DNA of 64,000 bases, taken from positions 45,834 to 109,833 of the forward strand of contig NZ_JBGCVY010000027.1 in assembly GCF_041088075.1 (NCBI RefSeq), given 5' to 3'. Below, piece after piece: positions 58,957 to 64,000 of this stretch; position 1 is the first letter of the stretch; every line of letters starts with the position of its first letter. The DNA is from Mucilaginibacter_A sp041088075. Lineage in GTDB: Bacteria > Bacteroidota > Bacteroidia > Sphingobacteriales > Sphingobacteriaceae. The notes beneath the pieces are model-generated. The model saw only the letters and a program-made list of their open reading frames with translations. It did no database searches and was not told the DNA's origin. Both the position numbers and the translations under genes were made by a program.

Positions 58957-61431
58957 ATGAGCGTAATAAGTTTAAGCGAATCGTCAAAAACGGCTGTAAA
59001 AGTAGCCCAGTCTTTAGCGAAAGAATACCATCATAAAGCGTTTGGCCCGGCGCATATATTAAAAGGACTGATGCACCGGGAAGTGGGTTTAAAAAACTTT
59101 TTAACGGCTATTGGCAAAGATGCCGCCTACATCAGTGATTGGGCCGATGTGCGAATAGAAGATTATCCGCAATCCCTCACCGTACCGGATGAAATGCTGG
59201 GCAACGATGCCGTTAAGCTGGTGTTTGAAGAAGCAGACAACATCAGGGTAAAACTTGGCCTCGATACCATTACGCCGGTTTGTGTATTGATTGCTTTAAC
59301 CAAGCCCAACGTTGGTTTTGATCCCGGCCAGTTAAAATCATTCCCGCTAAAAGAAAAAGAACTATTGGATGTTTACCTGCAGGATGAAAACGTACAAAAT
59401 GCGGTTGCAACTCCGCAAACTGATGAAGGCAACAGCGGGCCAAAATCAACCACAGCGTTGCTAAAATATTGTATTGACCGCACAGACCTGGCACGGCAGG
59501 GCAAAATAGACCCAATCATCGGACGCGACAAAGAAACGCGCATGATTATGGAAATACTTAGCCGCCGAACCAAGCCAAACGTCATCATCACCGGCGATGC
59601 TGGGGTAGGCAAAACAGCTTTAGTTGATGGATTTGCATTGGATATCGTTAACCAACAAGTGCCGCAATCGTTATTGAACGTTAGTTTGTTTGAACTGGAT
59701 TTAGGTTCGCTGATAGCAGGCGCATCTTACAAAGGTGAAATTGAGGACAGGCTTAAAAACATCCTGCGCGAAATTAAACAGTTTGATAAAGCCATTTTGT
59801 TTATTGATGAGATCCATACGCTGCTCGATAACAAAGGACCTATCGGCGGCGGCGTGGGCAATTTGTTAAAACCCGAATTGGCCCGCGGGGAAATTACGGT
59901 GATCGGCGCAACAACGATTGACGAATACCGAAAAATCATAGAGCCGGAGCAGGCATTTAGTCGAAGGTTTGAAGTGTTGCAGGTAAACGAGCCGGATATC
60001 GAAACGGCCATTAAAATGTTGGAAAAGTTAGTGCCGTATTATGAAGAACACCACGGGCTGAAAATAGACAAAGATGCCGTGCAGGATTGTGTAAAGCTGG
60101 CCAAGCGCTACATGAAAGACCGCAGGCTGCCCGATTCGGCTTTTGATTTGATGGACCGTACCATGGCTGCAATCAGGCTGATGAACGATACTTCTGATAT
60201 GACGTTGACGGAACTGAACAACAATTTTACTGCCCTAAAAGAAGCATCGCCCGATACGGTTAATATAAGCGATTACAAATGGTTGTATAACTTGATGCAA
60301 AATAAAACCAGCGCCGTGTTATTGGGTAAGCTGGAAGACGAAACCCAGGTAAGCGGTTTTGAAAACCCGGATGAGTTTATAGAATATTTTAACCGCAACC
60401 TGCCGCTTTTAGAAACGCTTGCAAAAGACAAGGCCAGTGTGGTGGATAAACATGACATCGCAGCAATCATATCGTATAAAACCGGGATACCTTTAGGCAA
60501 AATACAGGCCCAGGAAAAAGAAAGGCTTTTAAACATGGAAAGCTTTTTGAAAAAAAGGGTAGTTGGACAGGATCAGGCATTAAAAGCAGTATCAGATGCG
60601 ATTTTGGAATCGCGCAGCGGGTTAAACAAAAAAGGGCAGCCCATCGGGTCATTCTTTCTGCTCGGGCCAACCGGCACCGGAAAAACAGAACTGGCAAAAT
60701 CCATCGCCGATTTTTTGTTTAACGACGAAAAGGCCATGATCCGGTTTGATATGTCGGAGTTTAAAGAAGAGCATTCTGCCGCCTTGCTTTACGGCGCGCC
60801 TCCAGGTTATGTGGGCTACGAAGAAGGCGGTTTGCTGGTCAACAAAATCAGGCAGCAGCCTTATGCCGTTTTATTGTTCGATGAAATAGAAAAAGCACAC
60901 CCATCCGTTTTTGATATTTTTTTACAGATTATGGACGAAGGGCATTTGCACGACAGGCTGGGCAAAGAAGGGGATTTTTCCAATTCGCTTGTGCTCTTTA
61001 CCTCCAACATCGGCAGCGAATGGATAGCTGAACAGTTAAATAAAGGCAGCCTGCCTACTTCAAACAAACTGATGGAGGTAATGGCCAAGCATTTCAGGCC
61101 CGAGTTTTTAGCCCGCTTGTCGGAGATCGTACCATTCAAGCCAATTTCAGAAGAGAACGTTGTCCGGATTTTTGAAATCCAGTTAAAAAGCCTGACAGAC
61201 TCTTTAGACAAAATGGGAATTGGTTTTTCCATCAGCGAAGAAGCTAAAAGTATGCTGGCTTTAGGTGGCTTCACGCCAAAATATGGGGCAAGGCAATTGT
61301 CCGGTGTGATACGCAACCAGTTAAGGCGCCCGATTTCGCATTATATCATTTCTGGTGAATTAAAAAAAGGCCACACGATTGCCATTTCAAAACTCAAAGA
61401 AAATGAGGAACTTAGCTGGGCAATTAATTAA
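58957..61431 (+). CDS. tssH: Type VI secretion AAA+ ATPase TssH/ClpV (subtype iii)
   Basis: An 824-residue class I Clp ATPase that disassembles contracted sheaths. The N domain (residues ~1-140) has two Clp-N repeats (SLAKEYHHKAFGPAHILKGLM, EADNIRVKLGLDTITPVCVLIAL). AAA1 has Walker A GDAGVGKTA and Walker B ILFIDEIHTLL; the middle coiled-coil region is short, as in ClpA rather than ClpB. AAA2 has Walker A GPTGTGKTE, Walker B VLLFDEIEKAH and the D2-small domain. The place between tssR and tssB supports ClpV over ClpA. TAAAAGAAGCAT lies in frame at 60236-60247. Confidence 0.9.
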   Translation: MSVISLSESSKTAVKVAQSLAKEYHHKAFGPAHILKGLMHREVGLKNFLTAIGKDAAYISDWADVRIEDYPQSLTVPDEMLGNDAVKLVFEEADNIRVKLGLDTITPVCVLIALTKPNVGFDPGQLKSFPLKEKELLDVYLQDENVQNAVATPQTDEGNSGPKSTTALLKYCIDRTDLARQGKIDPIIGRDKETRMIMEILSRRTKPNVIITGDAGVGKTALVDGFALDIVNQQVPQSLLNVSLFELDLGSLIAGASYKGEIEDRLKNILREIKQFDKAILFIDEIHTLLDNKGPIGGGVGNLLKPELARGEITVIGATTIDEYRKIIEPEQAFSRRFEVLQVNEPDIETAIKMLEKLVPYYEEHHGLKIDKDAVQDCVKLAKRYMKDRRLPDSAFDLMDRTMAAIRLMNDTSDMTLTELNNNFTALKEASPDTVNISDYKWLYNLMQNKTSAVLLGKLEDETQVSGFENPDEFIEYFNRNLPLLETLAKDKASVVDKHDIAAIISYKTGIPLGKIQAQEKERLLNMESFLKKRVVGQDQALKAVSDAILESRSGLNKKGQPIGSFFLLGPTGTGKTELAKSIADFLFNDEKAMIRFDMSEFKEEHSAALLYGAPPGYVGYEEGGLLVNKIRQQPYAVLLFDEIEKAHPSVFDIFLQIMDEGHLHDRLGKEGDFSNSLVLFTSNIGSEWIAEQLNKGSLPTSNKLMEVMAKHFRPEFLARLSEIVPFKPISEENVVRIFEIQLKSLTDSLDKMGIGFSISEEAKSMLALGGFTPKYGARQLSGVIRNQLRRPISHYIISGELKKGHTIAISKLKENEELSWAIN

Positions 61432-61461
61432 GGCCTGTTTAAATTTATATATAAAATACCG

Positions 61462-61556
61462 ATGCTTCTTTTACCCTATAAAATTTGGTGCCCGGTATCA
61501 ATTTTTATAAACCCCAAATTAAATGTTCACTAATTTTTATAGGGTAAAAGAAGCAT
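61462..61556. repeat. Family-A paired element (95 bp), tssH-tssB gap
   Basis: ATGCTTCTTTTACCC then TATAAAATTTGGTG faces CACTAATTTTTATAGGG then TAAAAGAAGCAT; the arms match at about 27 of 29 positions. Outside lie GCCTGTTTAAATTTATA (61433) and, inverted, AAACTTAAACAGGGC (61567-61581). Confidence 0.88.
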
Positions 61557-61686
61557 GGAAAAAAATCGAACAAAACTTAAACAGGGCTTAAATTTTTAAA
61601 GTTTTAATTGAAGCCGTGCGGTAAAACAAATTTTAAGCAATAGCAGTTATAGTAAAAATTTAACCTTAACCATTTATCCCAATACC

Positions 61687-62127
61687 ATGTTTAACTATGA
61701 AATTGGAGGGAACGAAAAGAAAGTCGATACCTCAGAAGCATTTGGTGAAATAGCCCCTAATAAAACATTGTTCATCCAAAAGTTAACTGATAATGAACCG
61801 TTTCGTCCGGAAAAAGTAGAAGGCCTTAAAACAGTTGAGGATGTTTTTGAACATTATAAACCCAACGTTAATGTAGCTTTGGACAAACAAGACGGTTCTG
61901 TGGTTACCGAAAATTTAAAGTTCCATAACCTCGGCGATTTCGGTGTTAAAAAGTTGGTACAGCAAAGCAACTACCTGCGCAAGCTAAACACAGAGCGCGA
62001 AATGTATTTGAATATCATTAAGCAGCTTAAAACAAACAAAACATTGAAAACAACATTGGACAATGAAGAAACACGCGCTGCTTTTGTAAGTGCGTTAAAA
62101 AACTTTGTTAAAGAATTGGAGCAATAA
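61687..62127 (+). CDS. tssB: Type VI secretion sheath small subunit TssB (subtype iii)
   Basis: A 146-residue protein, the smaller contractile-sheath subunit. The N-terminal half is a beta-rich stretch (MFNYEIGGNEKKVDTSEAFGEIAPNKTLFIQKLTDNEPFRPEKVEGLKTVEDVFEHYKPNVNV), then the conserved LKFHNLGDFGVKKLVQQSNYLRKLNTEREMYLNIIKQLKTNKTLKTTLDNEETRAAFVSALKNFV, with the L-x-D-F-G pattern of TssB. It precedes tssC by 38 nt; they form the sheath together. The 250-nt gap upstream carries a family-A element. Confidence 0.88.
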   Translation: MFNYEIGGNEKKVDTSEAFGEIAPNKTLFIQKLTDNEPFRPEKVEGLKTVEDVFEHYKPNVNVALDKQDGSVVTENLKFHNLGDFGVKKLVQQSNYLRKLNTEREMYLNIIKQLKTNKTLKTTLDNEETRAAFVSALKNFVKELEQ

Positions 62128-62165
62128 AATTTACGATACCAACCTAAACAGTTAAGCATAAAATT

Positions 62166-63554
62166 ATGGCAACACCGAACGAGCAAGCCCTTAATGATAC
62201 TTCTACAGCCCAGGAATTTAAACCGGCAGAGAAGGCCGCAGGGCAGCAACTTAATTTAAGCCAAAGCCTGGATAAGCTATCAAGGGTTGGCGGGTTTGAT
62301 CTACTGGAAACCACAATTGATGGTTTACAAAACCTGAACCCCGAACGTAAAGCGCGTAAACAAATCTTTTTAACAGACGACGAAAAAAAATTCGAGCGTG
62401 AAGAGCTAAAGCAGAAACTTAACTTGTGGATACAATCACTTGAAAAAGGTGGCTCTGTAAGCGAAATAGTTGAAAAAAGTGTAGAAAACCTGGAGCTTGC
62501 CGAAGAAAATCTAAACAAGAACATCCACAATGTACTGCAAAGCTCCCGCGAGTTAGAACAGGCTTATCGTTCGTTACATTTATTTTATAAAAATACGGAA
62601 GCCGATAAGCTTAAAAATGTGGTGGTGATGAATGCAGGTTTGGATCAGTTAAAAGAATTGGACAACCCGCGTTTTATAGAATATGTAAGTGATGAGCTGA
62701 AGCAAAATTACGACCGCCTGGATATGCGCCAAAATTATTCTATCCTGGTGATTCCCGGTTATTTAGGTTCAAATAAAGTGGTGGAAAGATGGTCGAAAAT
62801 AGCTTTTGACAACAAAGTGATGCTGGTAACAGATTTTGCAGACCTTGACCAGCCGGATGATGTAATTGATTTGTTTACTTCGGCCAATTTGACCGGTGGC
62901 GATGCGTTCAAATCAAACACCATCATGACTTGCAACTGGATGGTAGGCCGCGGCAAAGTAGCAGAAGTTGGCGAAGAAGACGACCTTTATGTACCTGGTT
63001 CGGCTGCTTTGGCAGGTAAAATGTATTATACTTTGATGTCGCAAGTTACGGCAGGTAAAAAACATGGCGCGGTAAATGAAGTTGACGGCGTAAGGTTTGA
63101 CCTTAAAAAGAGTGAAATATCCCATCTGGAAAAAATCGGTTTAGTGCCAATGGTGAATGAATATGGTAAGGTGATGGCTTTTTCTGCCAAAACTTTGTTC
63201 AATGGTGATAACATTGGCTTGCAAACCTACTCTGTAGTACGGGTATTTGATTATATAACAAAAGTATTGTTCGATTTTTTAAACAGGCGTGCCTTTGAAA
63301 ATTGGAATTCCAAGACAGAACAGGACCTGCGTTCGCAAATCGTGAAGTTTTTGGATAACATCCAGGGGCCTGACCGTTTAATCGAGCGGTTTAAAATTAT
63401 CCGTTTTGAACGAGATGAAGTGCAAAAAGACAGGATCCATCTAGACATAAACATAACACCTTATTTTCCTGCAAAAAGCTTTGTAGTAAAACTGGACGGG
63501 CATAAAGGCGAAGATGCAAGCGCTACCTGGAATACCGAATACAAGCAACAATAA
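62166..63554 (+). CDS. tssC: Type VI secretion sheath large subunit TssC (subtype iii)
   Basis: A 462-residue protein, the larger contractile-sheath subunit. FDLLETTIDGLQNLNPERKARKQIFL in the N-terminal arm, ELEQAYRSLHLFYKNTEADKLKNVVVMNAGLDQL and the C-terminal FDYITKVLFDFLNRRAFENWNSKTEQDLRSQIVKFLDNIQGPDRLIERFKIIRFERDEVQKDRIHLDINITPYFPAKSFVVKLDG correspond to the TssC core and handshake regions (DUF5458 in older annotation). It is the last gene of the plus-strand run in this window; no tssD (Hcp) or tssI (VgrG) follows before the IS. Confidence 0.9.
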   Translation: MATPNEQALNDTSTAQEFKPAEKAAGQQLNLSQSLDKLSRVGGFDLLETTIDGLQNLNPERKARKQIFLTDDEKKFEREELKQKLNLWIQSLEKGGSVSEIVEKSVENLELAEENLNKNIHNVLQSSRELEQAYRSLHLFYKNTEADKLKNVVVMNAGLDQLKELDNPRFIEYVSDELKQNYDRLDMRQNYSILVIPGYLGSNKVVERWSKIAFDNKVMLVTDFADLDQPDDVIDLFTSANLTGGDAFKSNTIMTCNWMVGRGKVAEVGEEDDLYVPGSAALAGKMYYTLMSQVTAGKKHGAVNEVDGVRFDLKKSEISHLEKIGLVPMVNEYGKVMAFSAKTLFNGDNIGLQTYSVVRVFDYITKVLFDFLNRRAFENWNSKTEQDLRSQIVKFLDNIQGPDRLIERFKIIRFERDEVQKDRIHLDINITPYFPAKSFVVKLDGHKGEDASATWNTEYKQQ

Positions 63555-63861
63555 GCTTGTTTAGTTATCCTGCCCTTGCTTTTTTGGGCAGGAAAACTAA
63601 ATTTATATTCCCGTAAATTCCTGACAAAAAATGTTGATGCTTCTTTTACCCTATAAAAATTGGTGTTAGCATCAACCTAAAAAATAAAAATTTTGCACAC
63701 ACGAATTTTTTGGTGATAAAAGAAGCATAGCAAACTTAAAGGCCTTTTTAAATTTGTGCAGCGGTGTTTTGGCTAAAGCTAACTTGCGTTTCTCATATTC
63801 CAACGTCCTAAAGGTCGTGGCAATTTGACAGCCTTGTTATTGCAGCTTTTTTGTTTCTCCT
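63555..63861. repeat. Gap after tssC: hairpin, family-A element and CCACGGCC-type repeat
   Basis: A hairpin CCTGCCC/GGGCAGG (63569-63592) may end the tssC transcript, but it lacks a clear U-run. Then the family-A element (63637-63728), followed by GGCTAAAGC (63769-63778) and CCAACGTCCTAAAGGTCGTGG (63800-63820). No gene is seen. Confidence 0.65.
63637..63728. repeat. Family-A paired element (92 bp), after tssC
   Basis: ATGCTTCTTTTACCC then TATAAAAATTGGTG faces CGAATTTTTTGGTGA then TAAAAGAAGCAT. Its left half including the loop start (TTGGTGTTAGCATCAACCTAAA) closely resembles the copy at 45554, suggesting recent common origin. Confidence 0.85.
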
Positions 63862-64000
63862 TGTCCCGTCCTGAAATAAGTTGACCCTAAATCAACTTAA
63901 AGATGAAAAAGCAGGAAAAACCAGCCACTAAGCGCACACAACGGGATTACAGCATGGCCTTTAAAATACAGGTTATCGGCGAAGTAGAAAGAGGGGAATT
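63862..64000 (+). mobile_element. IS3-like insertion sequence (5' end only)
   Basis: Left end TGTCCCGTCCTGAAATAAG begins with TG as in IS3-family termini. It is followed by a hairpin AAGTTGA/TCAACTT (63878-63898) and then the transposase start. The element continues beyond the window, so its right end and target duplication cannot be seen. Confidence 0.7.
63903..64000 (+). CDS. IS3-family transposase OrfA (3' partial)
   Basis: Thirty-two residues are visible: MKKQEKPATKRTQRDYSMAFKIQVIGEVERG... The stretch YSMAFKIQVIGEVERGE matches the N-terminal helix-turn-helix of IS3-group OrfA proteins (Y-S-x-x-F-K-x-x-V-I-x-E-V-E-x-G). The remainder lies outside the window. Confidence 0.72.
   Translation, partial: MKKQEKPATKRTQRDYSMAFKIQVIGEVERGE

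Overview
This window is typical chromosome of a Bacteroidota bacterium, most likely of the Sphingobacteriaceae (Mucilaginibacter or Pedobacter-like). The indications are a type VI secretion locus of the Bacteroidota-only subtype iii, small phylum-specific families (PUR/DUF3276, DUF5522, DUF5362, DUF6580), promoters of the TTTG-N19-TAnnTTTG type, ATG starts without Shine-Dalgarno sequences, and many dispersed intergenic repeats. The genus is inferred, not shown. No tRNA, rRNA or CRISPR array was seen.

Layout. 1-4.9 kb: heavy-metal RND efflux (a CusA-like pump fused to a TolC-like channel, cut by the window edge, then its CusB-like adaptor). 5.3-13.7 kb: VIT-family transporter, methyltransferase, YchF, MgtE, DUF5362 protein, a RelE-type toxin-antitoxin pair, PUR protein and an ABC exporter. 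14.2-18.8 kb: a tight housekeeping run nusB - DUF1573 lipoprotein - yajC - ybbR-like - coaE - MBL-fold protein - DUF5522. 18.8-25.6 kb: MarR, ZIP, PAP2, glmM, cysteine desulfurase, an Asp-rich protein, ABC-F. 25.8-34.6 kb: RES-Xre toxin-antitoxin, EamA, sirtuin, DUF6580 plus a cobalamin-riboswitch-controlled TonB receptor, YqgE, purE-purK. 34.7-47.9 kb: isocitrate dehydrogenase, AI-2E family, guaA, a lipoprotein, an RsmB-like methyltransferase, MarC, MFS, amino-acid permease and a membrane pyrophosphatase. 48.3-63.6 kb: the type VI secretion locus (tssK, tssN, tssG, tssF, tssE, tssO, a second tssO-like gene, tssP, tssR, tssH, tssB, tssC). An IS3-like element begins at 63.86 kb and runs off the end.

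The most unusual signal is not a gene. A 12-mer, ATGCTTCTTTTA, and close variants (ATACTTCTTTTA, ATACTGTTTTTA, ATGCTGTTTTTA; together ATRCTKYTTTTA) recurs throughout. By hand I count about 41 exact copies of the first form and about 26 of the variants, against an equal-base expectation of under 0.01 for a given 12-mer on both strands of 64 kb. It is the outer end of a roughly 29-nt arm that continues YCSGCATAAAATTGGTG. Arms occur singly, in inverted pairs forming 56-185 bp stem-loop elements, as near-perfect 30-38 bp palindromes, as a five-unit tandem array, inside terminators and a riboswitch, against start codons, and in frame inside coding sequences. In one case the arm supplies the start codon and signal peptide of a lipoprotein. 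Paired elements fill every gap longer than about 150 bp inside the type VI locus. A MITE/REP-like family and a DNA-uptake-sequence-like family are the two main readings; sequence alone does not decide between them.

Other dispersed families are present: REP-like hairpins with an ATTCATTGCC flank, ACACCCCT/CTCGAGAG boxes, GTCATTTCGA hairpins, CCACGGCC hairpins and a 28-bp GTAGAGACGTTGC palindrome.
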